From: Chersky-806 sp038252255
GTDB lineage: Bacteria; Actinomycetota; Acidimicrobiia; IMCC26256; JAENVU01
Assembly (NCBI GenBank): GCA_038252255.1
Contig: JBBSAM010000002.1
Span: 124,001-188,000, forward strand
Length of the DNA: 64,000 bases
Reading direction: 5' to 3'
This document shows positions 24,694-31,902 of this stretch, one piece after another. The first letter of the stretch is position 1. Every line of letters starts with the position of its first letter. Under the pieces are notes generated by a model. That model was not told the DNA's origin. It worked only from the letters and a program-made list of their open reading frames with translations, and did no database searches. Both the position numbers and the translations under genes were made by a program.

Positions 24694-25803
24694 ATGTCGA
24701 GTGAGATCGTCATGGTCGAGTGGGAAGGCCGTCCGGTCGACGCGTTCGTTCCAGCTCCCCTCTCCGATGTCGGTGAGCTCGGCGCGGCCGCTCGACTCGA
24801 TGCGGCTCACGCCGACGGGGCCCTGAGCGCGACGGCGGCTCGGCACGGGACGCGCCTTGAAGTCGCCGCTCGATTGCTCTTGCGCGCCGAAGGGGTGGCC
24901 TCCAGCAGCATCGAGGCGATCAACGCTCCCACGGACGCGGTCGCTGTAGCCAACGTGGACCTGTCCGTCGCCGGGCCCGCGGCAGAGGTCGCGGACAACC
25001 TGCGCGCCCTTGACGCGGTCTTGTCTCATGAGGGCCCGCTCGGACGCGAAGACTTGTGGCAGTGGCACACCATCCTGATGGCGTCGGCAGACCTCGACGC
25101 CCATCTCAAGGGGGCCTGGCGCGACCGCCTCGGCTGGGTCGGTGGACCCACCCCACGTCGGGCCGCGTACGTCGCCACGCCCGACGACCGCATCGATGCG
25201 CTGATGGTCGACCTCGTCGACTACGCGAACAAGCCGTCGCACGATCCGGTGACGGCCGCCGGCCTCCTCCATGCCCAGTTCGAGACGATCCACCCGTTCG
25301 CTGACGGCAACGGGCGCATCGGCCGGTTGCTGATCGGCTGGACACTCCACCGCCACCTTGCGTTGGCGGTCCCGCCGCCGGTGTCGGTCGCGTTCCTCCG
25401 CGACGTTGGCGGCTACTTGTCGGGACTTACGCTCTACCGCACCGTCGGCCCGGACGATTGGATCCGCTGGTTTGCCAACACCGTCGAACACGCAGCAATG
25501 TCCGCCGCCGAGACTCTCGCCGCCGTCAGCGAGCTTGTCGCCTCATGGCCGGCTCGACTCGAGAATCTCCGGTCCGACGCTGCTGCTCGTCGCCTGGTCG
25601 ATCAGGTGCTGACACACCCGGCCCTCGATGTGGACACGGCGGTCAGCCTCCTCGGCGTGAGCCTTCCGACCGCCCGAGCAGCACTCGAAGCTCTTGCCGA
25701 GCGCGGGGTATTGCGACCGGCCGAGCTGCCGATGACAGGCGAACCGGGGCGACCTCGCAGCTGGTGGGTCGCCGGCGAGCTCCTCGACCTTCTCGCTCGC
25801 TGA
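24694..25803 (+). CDS. Fic-domain AMPylase-like protein
   Basis: 369 residues from ATG 24694 (GAGAAGGGA upstream). The Fic catalytic motif HPFADGNGRIGR (200-211) is intact, so it should transfer a nucleotide (usually AMP) to a protein hydroxyl. SSSIEAIN near S70-E74 resembles the N-terminal inhibitory helix [ST]xxxE[GN] of class II Fic proteins, with Ala for Gly/Asn at the last position. The C-terminal part (about 290-369) contains a winged-helix-like segment VSLLGVSLPTARAALEALAE, found in many free-standing Fic proteins. It faces the AbiEi-mntA-hepT operon. A near-identical, deleted copy lies at 35307. Confidence 0.93.
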   Translation: MSSEIVMVEWEGRPVDAFVPAPLSDVGELGAAARLDAAHADGALSATAARHGTRLEVAARLLLRAEGVASSSIEAINAPTDAVAVANVDLSVAGPAAEVADNLRALDAVLSHEGPLGREDLWQWHTILMASADLDAHLKGAWRDRLGWVGGPTPRRAAYVATPDDRIDALMVDLVDYANKPSHDPVTAAGLLHAQFETIHPFADGNGRIGRLLIGWTLHRHLALAVPPPVSVAFLRDVGGYLSGLTLYRTVGPDDWIRWFANTVEHAAMSAAETLAAVSELVASWPARLENLRSDAAARRLVDQVLTHPALDVDTAVSLLGVSLPTARAALEALAERGVLRPAELPMTGEPGRPRSWWVAGELLDLLAR

Positions 25804-25818
25804 TGTTCGCCGCGGCGG

Positions 25819-25836
25819 TTTGGCAACCGATTGCCA
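25819..25836 (+). repeat. Decayed integrase arm-type site
   Basis: TTTGGCAACCGATTGCCA matches the first unit and start of the second of the TTGGCAACCGATTGGCAAC arm repeats near the att copies. It follows the fic stop. No att core follows, so it may be a remnant of another element end inside unit 2. Confidence 0.45.
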
Positions 25837-25907
25837 GGGGACTGGCTGCAGCGCCACGTCGTGAAGTGGCACCGGCACCCGGATCTGCCGGTCCGTAGGG
25901 TGTGTGG

Positions 25908-26465
25908 ATGCCGACCCCGCCGAGTCAGGTCGTCTTCCAGCTCCGCGTGACGCTCCGAGACGTCGACCCGCCCCCGTGGCGGCGTCTGCTGGTTCCCGGG
26001 TCGGTGAAGTTGGCGAGATTGCACGAGTTCCTCCAGGCCGCGATGGGCTGGACGAACTCTCATCTGCACTGCTTCGAGATCGGCGGCGCACGCTACGGGA
26101 TGCAGTTCGACGAACACCCGGAAGATGAGCTCAACGAAAGGGACGTGTCAGTCCTCCGAGCGATCGGTGAGCACGAATCGTTCCTGTACGAGTACGACTT
26201 CGGAGACTCGTGGGAACACGACGCGGTCGTCGAACGTGTCGTACGCGCGCACCGCGGGCTACAGCGGGCGGTGTGTCTCGATGGCGCGAGCACGTGCCCG
26301 CCCGAGGACTGTGGTGGATCGTACGGGTACCGACATCTGCTCGAGGCTCTCGCCGATGCGTCACATCCGGATCACCTGGATCTGACCGACTGGGTCGGCG
26401 GTGTGTTCGACCCGTCGTCGTTCGACTTGGTCGCGGTGAACGTCGCGCTCCAAGCTGTGCGCTGA
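25908..26465 (+). CDS. Plasmid pRiA4b ORF-3-like protein
   Basis: 185 residues from ATG 25908 (GTG 25902 also possible). Family signatures: VFQLRVTLRDVDPPPWRRLL at the N-terminus, the AMGWTNSHLHCFEIGG segment near residue 45, and YEYDFGDSWEHDAVVE near 85-100, followed by CLDGASTCPPEDCGG. This is the PRiA4_ORF3 family, found on plasmids and islands, of unknown biochemical role. Gene is complete and stands alone. Confidence 0.92.
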   Translation: MPTPPSQVVFQLRVTLRDVDPPPWRRLLVPGSVKLARLHEFLQAAMGWTNSHLHCFEIGGARYGMQFDEHPEDELNERDVSVLRAIGEHESFLYEYDFGDSWEHDAVVERVVRAHRGLQRAVCLDGASTCPPEDCGGSYGYRHLLEALADASHPDHLDLTDWVGGVFDPSSFDLVAVNVALQAVR

Positions 26466-26569
26466 CAGTCTTACGGACCGAAGTCGTGATCGATGCTCAC
26501 CATCTCGACGTTCCCATCCCCGGTGAGCTTCTTCGTGCGCCACGCCTTCATCACCGGCGGGCAGTACCG

Positions 26570-26641
26570 CCGGCTTCCGAGCGGTCGCAGACACCAGCCG
26601 CTGATACACAACCGGCGTCGACGGCAAGGCCGCACTGCTCG
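26570..26641 (+). repeat. Scar-repeat copy 2
   Basis: Begins CCGGCTTCCGAGCGGTCGCA; retains the last codons of the conserved hypothetical gene at 22683 and its downstream flank, without the gene body. It is fused on its left to a mod-gene fragment. Confidence 0.8.
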
Positions 26642-26692
26642 TTGAGTCAGAACGTGGCCTGTTCGGTGAAGCGAAAAGCGTCCGAGATTCGT

Positions 26693-26854
26693 ATGAGCCC
26701 GAGCGAGATCCTCATGGAGTGGCAACGCCAGCACGAGGTCCTCAGCGCCGAGATGGCTAAAGAGATTCCTTGCTCATTCGGAGTTGGAGCGTCTCTCCGG
26801 GCCGTGGATCGCGTCCATCGAACGCGACCTTCGGAGCTAGCAAGGGTGGCCTGA
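26693..26854 (+). CDS. Short ORF, probably a frameshifted relic
   Basis: 53 residues starting MSPSEILMEWQRQHEVLSAE, which looks protein-like, but the later part does not. Shifting one frame after MAK gives HSELERLSGPWIASIERDL, again protein-like, ending at a TAG near 26838. This suggests a small helical protein broken by a frameshift. Family not recognised. Confidence 0.3.
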   Translation: MSPSEILMEWQRQHEVLSAEMAKEIPCSFGVGASLRAVDRVHRTRPSELARVA

Positions 26855-26939
26855 CCAGGGCCGCTGCACACAAGACGTCTCGGCGTCACCAGCGCGCGCT
26901 CATGAGGCGGACATGTGACGCCGGGAAATCGCAACCCCG

Positions 26940-27332
26940 CTACGGGACGAGAGTTGTCACACCAATCGTTGGCGCGTTCGCCAGTTTGACGTCCACGGTG
27001 ATCAACGTCGCGTGGAGATGCCTCGCCATGACAACGTACAACGCGTCACCGATCGTCACGTTGTGCCGGAGCGCCCAGGCCTCGGACGCGAGAGTCCGGA
27101 CCGACGCGCGACGGGCCGGGAGCGTGAGCAGTCGGTCGACGGTGGCCATCGCTTGTACGGGCGTGATGACTCCGCGGAGTTCGAGGCTGCGAAGCGTTGC
27201 TTCGACCTCAAGGTAGAAGTGTTCCGGCACCCAGATCGTGTGCCCGTCGATCGCCCTTCCGACGCGACGACCAACCGCGCTGTGGAGCAGCAGCTCGACA
27301 CCTGCGGAGGCGTCGAGCACGACGGGCGTCAC
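26940..27332 (-). CDS. vapC: VapC-type PIN-domain ribonuclease toxin
   Basis: 130 residues with PIN acids in place: first Asp in VVLDASAGVELL, central Glu in HFYLEVEATL, and NVTIGDALYVVMARHL followed by ITVDVKLA. It is a typical VapC that cleaves RNA unless bound by its antitoxin. Its ATG overlaps the end of the antitoxin gene by ATGA, so the two are coupled. Complete for the family. Confidence 0.93.
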   Translation of the reverse strand: MTPVVLDASAGVELLLHSAVGRRVGRAIDGHTIWVPEHFYLEVEATLRSLELRGVITPVQAMATVDRLLTLPARRASVRTLASEAWALRHNVTIGDALYVVMARHLHATLITVDVKLANAPTIGVTTLVP

Positions 27333-27514
27333 CGTTCGCCGTGCTCCCGGAGCTCGCGAACCAGATCCGCGACCACGCCCACGCCGAGCTCAATGGGTTC
27401 GAGTTCGTCGAGACTTCCGAGCCAGACCTCGACCGCGACAGGCGAAGTATCGGTCCCGTCTTCGATCGGAACGATCACGGGGTCGATCTCGAAGTCCTCG
27501 GGGTGCCTGGCCAT
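27329..27514 (-). CDS. VapB-like antitoxin
   Basis: 61 residues, acidic, no clear ribbon-helix-helix start. It is positioned and coupled exactly like an antitoxin: 4-bp overlap with vapC. The sequence is rich in Glu/Asp and Val (IDPVIVPIEDGTDTSP), with a helical C-terminus VVADLVRELREHGER that could fill the toxin groove. The family name is inferred from context. Confidence 0.72.
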   Translation of the reverse strand: MARHPEDFEIDPVIVPIEDGTDTSPVAVEVWLGSLDELEPIELGVGVVADLVRELREHGER

Positions 27515-27590
27515 TCGGAAATGCTACCGCCGACCTACGGCCACGGCGCCCGGAATGCCGTCGAGCGTCGCGTCGAGGCACCGACGCGGA

Positions 27591-27611
27591 TTGGCAACCG
27601 ATTGGCAACGG
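27591..27611 (+). repeat. Integrase arm-type repeat near att copy 3
   Basis: TTGGCAACCGATTGGCAAC plus GG, identical to the site at 21502-21522 over all 21 bases and followed by GAACCGG. Both are about 100-125 bp before their att cores. Confidence 0.68.
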
Positions 27612-27713
27612 AACCGGTCGCACGGGGTGGCAAGTACAGACTCAGCCGATTCGCGCAGCGACCTGACCTGCACAGTTGGACTCGGTCGAACCGCGCCGAT
27701 GAACCCAATGACC

Positions 27714-27773
27714 TTCGCAACGTAGAAGTCGTGGGTTCAAGTCCCATCACCTCCACTCCGTAAGTCCTGGTCA
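27714..27773 (+). repeat. Attachment site copy 3 (right end of the composite island)
   Basis: 43-bp tRNA-Ala segment, with identity to the tRNA locus extending 17 bp further through CTCCGTAAGTCCTGGTCA. The extra match means this copy carries the original chromosomal sequence downstream of the tRNA, so it is the right-hand junction with the chromosome. The next about 250 bp (27774-28021) contain no gene I can support. Confidence 0.9.
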
Positions 27774-28021
27774 CGAGCGTCGCGCGGTGCCGACGACGAC
27801 TCCGCCCCGACGTTCAGTCCGTGAAGGGTCGCTAGATTCGGGCGAACCGCGTGTCGAGCGCGTGTGTCACGGACCGACGAAAGTGGACCGCCGGGTCGGT
27901 GCGACGAAGAGGAGCGTTTCAAGACCTGGTCGGCCGCGAGAGTCGACCTGTTCCGCAAGCATCTCGGCGAGGAAGATCCTCGCTGGTACTCCGCAGGCGT
28001 CTCGGCTGCGAGACGGGCGCC

Positions 28022-28570
28022 TCAGGGCCGCCGGCCGGCCAACGCCACCATGCGGGTGGTGAGGTCGGCGTCGGGTTCGACGGTCACGGCGGGCCCGAAC
28101 GCGCCCGGGCTGCGCGCGGTGTCACCGAAGCTCTCGATCGCGTCGATCACGCGCTGAGCGTCCTCGGGTGCGATCGTCTCGTCGCCGCCGGTCGAGCGCG
28201 CGAGGTCCCACCGGTGCGTGATCAGGTCCACCACGAGGAACCGGTCGACCCCGGCCTCGAAGGTCGACTCGCCGGTGAACCCCTGGTACCTACGGGTCGC
28301 TCGCGCGGGGTCGTCGAGCGCGGACTGCGTGGCATCGGTCGCGTTGCGGAACGCGTCGACCGGGTCGTCTGCCACCGCGGGACCGTCGGGCAAGATCTCG
28401 CCGATGAATCCGAGGAACAGTCCCTGCGTGTCGACGACGTGCTGAACGACATCTCGCGCGGTCCACTCGTCACATGGGGACGGCGAGGCCCACCTGTCGG
28501 TCGGTACCGCGTCGATGGTGGTGGCGAACGCGTTCGCGAGGCGGCGGTACCGGTCGGCGATCTCGTTCAT
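28022..28570 (-). CDS. TIGR03086-type DinB/mycothiol-dependent enzyme family protein
   Basis: 182 residues from ATG 28570. The DinB-like four-helix bundle is seen in RYRRLANAFATTIDAVP, then the family signature CDEWTARDVVQHVVDT (metal-ligand His), and DLITHRWDLARSTGGDE with a second His. TIGR03086 proteins are metal-binding and related to mycothiol-dependent maleylpyruvate isomerase. The substrate is unknown. First intact gene right of the island. Confidence 0.88.
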   Translation of the reverse strand: MNEIADRYRRLANAFATTIDAVPTDRWASPSPCDEWTARDVVQHVVDTQGLFLGFIGEILPDGPAVADDPVDAFRNATDATQSALDDPARATRRYQGFTGESTFEAGVDRFLVVDLITHRWDLARSTGGDETIAPEDAQRVIDAIESFGDTARSPGAFGPAVTVEPDADLTTRMVALAGRRP

Positions 28571-28608
28571 GCTGGCTCCTGGTCCGGGGGATTGCGATCG
28601 TAGGAGCC

Positions 28609-28989
28609 CCATGGAACTGGGTCGAGCTCGGCGACCGTCCCATTGCGCAGAGTGGTGACTTCTTCGAATCAGTTCCGGGAGGAGCCGACGGCTACCTGCT
28701 GTCGATGGTGCTGCACGATTGGAACGACGCCGACGCCTCCCGCCTGCTCGCCACCATCCGAGCGGCCGCCGCGCCCGGCGCTCGCGTCCTCGCCTTCGAG
28801 CTCGTCATGCCGACGGGCGACCAGCCCCACATGTCGAAGATGATCGACCTGACCATGCTGGGCATGCTCGACGGCCGGGAGCGCACCGACTCGGAGATGC
28901 GGACGCTGTTCGAGGGCGCCGGATTGATCTACGACGGTGTCGTTGCGACTCCGACGCCCGTCTCGATCATCGAAGCTCGAGTCCCATGA
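28609..28989 (+). pseudogene. C-terminal fragment of an O-methyltransferase
   Basis: About 125 residues matching the end of family-2 O-methyltransferases: GGADGYLLSMVLHDWNDADA (the catalytic His region), VLAFELVMP and a final SIIEARVP. The dimerisation domain and SAM-binding GxGxG motif (about 200 residues) are missing; the 5' boundary runs straight into the opposite-strand DinB gene start. So it is truncated and cannot bind SAM. Scar-repeat copy 3 follows 20 bp later. Confidence 0.8.
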
Positions 28990-29303
28990 TCCGGCAGCGG
29001 GAGCCCGGCCCGGCTTCCGAGCGGTCGCAGACACCACCTGCTGACACACATCCGGCGTCGACGGCCAGGGCCGAACTGCTCGTTCATATTTCCGCGACGA
29101 GGGACTCGTCCGAAGGCTGGCGCTACGGCTCGAAGTCGATGTCGACGGGTGGCGAACACTTCGAGGATCTCGACGAGCTCGAAGGTGAGGAAGTCGTTCG
29201 CCGAAGGGCGCCCTTCCGGCCCGCGCTCGGTGCCGAGGATCTCGTCGAGCCGATCGAAGACCTCGTGTGCGACTCGAACCTGCCTCCGTTGTTCGTCGCT
29301 CAC
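28929..29303 (-). CDS. Small RelE/ParE-like toxin candidate with altered tail
   Basis: 124-residue frame from GTG 29303, overlapping the upstream gene's stop (GTGA). The first about 55 residues, QRRQVRVAHEVFDRLDEILG and SANDFLTFELVEILEVFATR, look like a genuine small toxin-type protein. The remainder crosses scar-repeat copy 3 in an unlikely frame. A neighbouring frame would end soon after as PVDIDFEP, suggesting a frameshift near 29140-29155. Function is inferred only from size, overlap and partner. Confidence 0.4.
   Translation of the reverse strand: MSDEQRRQVRVAHEVFDRLDEILGTERGPEGRPSANDFLTFELVEILEVFATRRHRLRAVAPAFGRVPRRGNMNEQFGPGRRRRMCVSRWCLRPLGSRAGLPLPDHGTRASMIETGVGVATTPS
29010..29082 (+). 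repeat. Scar-repeat copy 3
   Basis: CCGGCTTCCGAGCGGTCGCA onwards, outside the att-bounded island. Similarity to copy 1 continues loosely into TTCCGCGAC at 29090-29098. It carries the last codons of the conserved hypothetical gene at 22683, without its body. Confidence 0.75.
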
Positions 29304-29488
29304 TCCGCCGGCTGGTGCTCTTCCTCGGCGATGCGCTCCTCGACCCACTGACGAGCGCGCGTCACGAGTGATGCAGGCGCATCCTCGAGATCCCACACGA
29401 TGCTCGCCTCGAAGGCTGCGGAGCGTTCCGCGGGCGTCTTCTGCTCGAGTTCCGCGGCGCTGATCGCGCGACGTTCTATGCACCACAT
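29300..29488 (-). CDS. Small antitoxin-like protein
   Basis: 62 residues from ATG 29488, starting MWCIERRAISAAELEQKTPA and ending in an acidic helix RQWVEERIAEEEHQPAE. Small, acidic C-terminus and GTGA overlap with the next small gene give the layout of a type II antitoxin followed by its toxin. The family is not recognised. Confidence 0.5.
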   Translation of the reverse strand: MWCIERRAISAAELEQKTPAERSAAFEASIVWDLEDAPASLVTRARQWVEERIAEEEHQPAE

Positions 29489-29575
29489 CCGCGCGGTATG
29501 ACCACGAGGTCGAGACACCGAAGGGGAAGTGGAAAGCTCACTCACTGGCTGACCAACTCGACTCATCACATGGGG

Positions 29576-29929
29576 TTAACCCCAGAAGATGCCAGTGGGG
29601 TCCTTGTCGATCTCGGTGAGGAGCTCTTCGATCCGAGGCGTCGGCTCTGCGATGTCGTAGAAGTGCCAGCGGCTGTTGCTGTCGGCGCAGTAGAGCCGCC
29701 ACTGGTGGTCGTCGGGGTCGTAGCGGAGCTGCGCAACCGGTGTACGCGTCCACTCGGGTCCCATGTCGGGATCCCACGGCGCTTGGCAGTCATAGACCGT
29801 GATGCTCTTGCCGCGTATCGTGCACTCCACTTGGAACTGGTCTTGGTGCTCGGCCGGGGTTCTGGACTCGCAGTAGCGCCGTACGGTGAGCAGCGGTGCA
29901 TCGAGGCTTGGACCGCTCGGAGGACTCAT
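29576..29929 (-). CDS. DUF3024 domain protein
   Basis: 117 residues with the DUF3024 pattern: FQVECTIRGKSITVYDC, then PWDPDMGPEWTRTPVAQLRY, and HQWRLYCADSNSRWHFY. Function unknown; the family occurs near toxin-antitoxin and mobile genes. It overlaps the nucleotidyltransferase gene's stop by 4 bp on the same strand, so it is the last gene of a three-gene operon. Confidence 0.87.
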   Translation of the reverse strand: MSPPSGPSLDAPLLTVRRYCESRTPAEHQDQFQVECTIRGKSITVYDCQAPWDPDMGPEWTRTPVAQLRYDPDDHQWRLYCADSNSRWHFYDIAEPTPRIEELLTEIDKDPTGIFWG

Positions 29930-30492
29930 GACGCCGCCTCATCGAGCGCGTCGGCCAGGAGATCCTCGAGACCGACCTCGCCCGCGATCTCGCGGAGGAA
30001 ATCGGTGTCCATCGAGCCCGTCGTCCTCAGAATCCCGACCACATCGCGCCACTGGCGGTCGGAATCACTTTGGAGATACCAGTCGAGCTTGCGGAGCACC
30101 TGGACCTCAGGTGATGTGACCCAGATCTCGAAATCAGGTTCCGGAAGAGTGACTCTGATCCGTCGATCGATCTGGAGCCGATCGAGCAACCCATCACCGA
30201 GCACGAACAGGTCGACCTTCAACGCACTCGGAAGGTCGAGAAGATTGAAAGAAGCGTGGGTCCGCATTGCGAGACGGGCGGCTTCTCTCGGAACGTAGAA
30301 CTCGGCCTCGGTGCGCTCGAGAAGCCCGGCTTCCCGACTCGAGGCGAGTCGGATCGCGATGTCGACGTCGACCGTCATGCGCGGCTCGCCGAACAACGAG
30401 CTGGCCATCGAGCCGCCGACTGCGTACGGAATGTCGAGGTCGTCCAAGATTCCTGCGACTTGGCGAACGAGGTCGAGGGGACCCTTTGTCAT
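29926..30492 (-). CDS. Nucleotidyltransferase (AbiEii-like)
   Basis: 188 residues. Motif IPYAVGGSMASSLFGEPRMT followed by DVDIAIRL gives the GGS...DxD catalytic arrangement of nucleotidyltransferase-fold proteins, with a third acid in ALKVDLFVL. Partner genes overlap at both ends (ATGA). Such free-standing enzymes serve as toxins in AbiE-type or related systems, or modify a partner protein. The 86-residue upstream product is the likely partner or antitoxin. Confidence 0.82.
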   Translation of the reverse strand: MTKGPLDLVRQVAGILDDLDIPYAVGGSMASSLFGEPRMTVDVDIAIRLASSREAGLLERTEAEFYVPREAARLAMRTHASFNLLDLPSALKVDLFVLGDGLLDRLQIDRRIRVTLPEPDFEIWVTSPEVQVLRKLDWYLQSDSDRQWRDVVGILRTTGSMDTDFLREIAGEVGLEDLLADALDEAAS

Positions 30493-30749
30493 ACGTCGGT
30501 GAGTGACCCGCCGTACGCGGCATCGGCGAGCTCGTGACCGAAGCGCCGGCGAGCCAGCTCATGGCAGACCTCGATCTCGGTGAAGTCGGGATGTTCAGCA
30601 ACGATGCCGGCCCGGGCGAGCCGCTCTACGTCGAAACACAGCTGTTTGATCATCCCGACTCGCTCGGCGATGTCCATTGAGCGCCAACGCTCGATGAGCA
30701 TTGAGTACGTGCCGGGGTCGGTATCGGCCGGAACGGAGGCACGAGCCAT
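30489..30749 (-). CDS. Small partner protein of the nucleotidyltransferase
   Basis: 86 residues from ATG 30749. Helical, with the conserved core MDIAERVGMIKQLCFDVERL and IVAEHPDFTEIEVCHELARR, a pattern often found upstream of nucleotidyltransferase genes in actinobacteria. ATGA overlap with that gene implies equimolar partners. A DNA-binding or neutralising role is inferred. Confidence 0.7.
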   Translation of the reverse strand: MARASVPADTDPGTYSMLIERWRSMDIAERVGMIKQLCFDVERLARAGIVAEHPDFTEIEVCHELARRRFGHELADAAYGGSLTDV

Positions 30750-30960
30750 CCATTGGACGCTACCGCCGCCCGCTGCATCGAGACAGCACGATCGGGAAGG
30801 CGGTGGCCGTAGCGTGGCGAGGATCCGTCGATCGACGCACCGTCTCGACCATCGACGGCGTCGAAAGCGACAGCCCCGCCTGCGTGACTGCCGGGTCGAA
30901 AACCCGCGAAGGCTCAGGCGACCGCCGAAGTCCGTCCGCGTGTCGGTTCGGTCCGGTCGG

Positions 30961-31902
30961 TCAGGCCAACGCGTCGAGCTCGTCGCGCAGCGACTGCGGG
31001 ACGCTCGCCGGGGCCCAGGCGACGTCGTCGCGGATCTCGTCTGCGCACCGGGCACCTACGACGACCGCGCTCACGGCTGGGTTCCGCAGCGCGAAGTCGA
31101 GCGCCGCCGCCGGCAGAGGGACCGCGTTGCGTTCGCAGGCTCGACTGAGCGCGTCCGCGCGTTCGCGGGTAGCGCCGGATGCAGGCTCGTATTCGAACGT
31201 CGCATCGGCGTCGACGCGGGCCAGGATGCCGCTGTTGAACACTCCGCCGAGGATCACCCCGACCCGGCGCGCCGCGCAGGTGTCGAGGAGTCCGGCACCG
31301 CTGCGGTCGAGCAGGGTGTACCGACCGGCGAGCAGCACGCAGTCGAGATCGATCCGGTCCACGAACCGCGCCAGCATCTCGCTCTGGTTCATCCCGCTCC
31401 CGATCGCGCGCACGACCCCCTGGTTCCGCAGCTCCAGCAGCGCCGGGAACGCGCCGTCGAGCGCTTCTCGCTCATGGTCGTCGGGGTCGTGCACGAGCGC
31501 CACGTCGAGCCGGTCGAGCCCGAGCCGGCTCAGGCTCTCCTCGACCGAACGCAGCACGCCGTCGCGGGAGTAGTCGAACTGCGGTGCCTGCCCGCGGGGG
31601 ACGCGGAAGATCCCGGGGTCGCAGTCGGGGTCCGGGCGGAGCAGGCGTCCGACCTTCGACGACACGACGAACGCGTCACGTGGGTAGGCCCGCAGTCCCC
31701 GGCCCAACCGCTCCTCGGCGAGTCCGTGGCCGTAGAGCGGCGCGGTGTCGAAGAAGCGGATCCCGGCTTCCCACGCCGCCGCGATCGTCGCGGTCGCCTG
31801 GTCGTCGTCCACCGGCTGGAACAGGTTGCCGAGGGGCGCGCAGCCGAGCCCGATCCGCGTGACCTCGACCCCGTGTCCACCGAGCGGCGCGGTCGGGATC
31901 AT
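30961..31902 (-). CDS. Aldo/keto reductase, probable L-fucose (D-threo-aldose) 1-dehydrogenase
   Basis: 313 residues. The AKR tetrad appears as FFDTAPLYGHG (Asp, Tyr), VSSKVGRLL (Lys) and VALVHDPDD (His). An NAD(P)H site lies around AVVVGARCADEI near the C-terminus. Sequence style is that of D-threo-aldose/L-fucose dehydrogenases, which oxidise the sugar to a lactone. Its ATG overlaps the end of the fuconate dehydratase gene (ATGA), which supports the sugar-acid pathway role. No lactonase gene is present. Confidence 0.88.
   Translation of the reverse strand: MIPTAPLGGHGVEVTRIGLGCAPLGNLFQPVDDDQATATIAAAWEAGIRFFDTAPLYGHGLAEERLGRGLRAYPRDAFVVSSKVGRLLRPDPDCDPGIFRVPRGQAPQFDYSRDGVLRSVEESLSRLGLDRLDVALVHDPDDHEREALDGAFPALLELRNQGVVRAIGSGMNQSEMLARFVDRIDLDCVLLAGRYTLLDRSGAGLLDTCAARRVGVILGGVFNSGILARVDADATFEYEPASGATRERADALSRACERNAVPLPAAALDFALRNPAVSAVVVGARCADEIRDDVAWAPASVPQSLRDELDALA

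Larger units (their letters stand above)
26466..26939. other. Scar-rich gap of 474 bp
   Basis: Contains three separable relics rather than an intact gene. 26525-26563 matches the 3' end of the type III mod gene (SFFVRHAFITGG against SFFVRHAYFTGG). It joins directly to scar-repeat copy 2 (26570-26641). After that is a short frame beginning MSPSEILMEWQRQH (listed separately). The rest to the vapC end has no visible gene. Confidence 0.7.
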
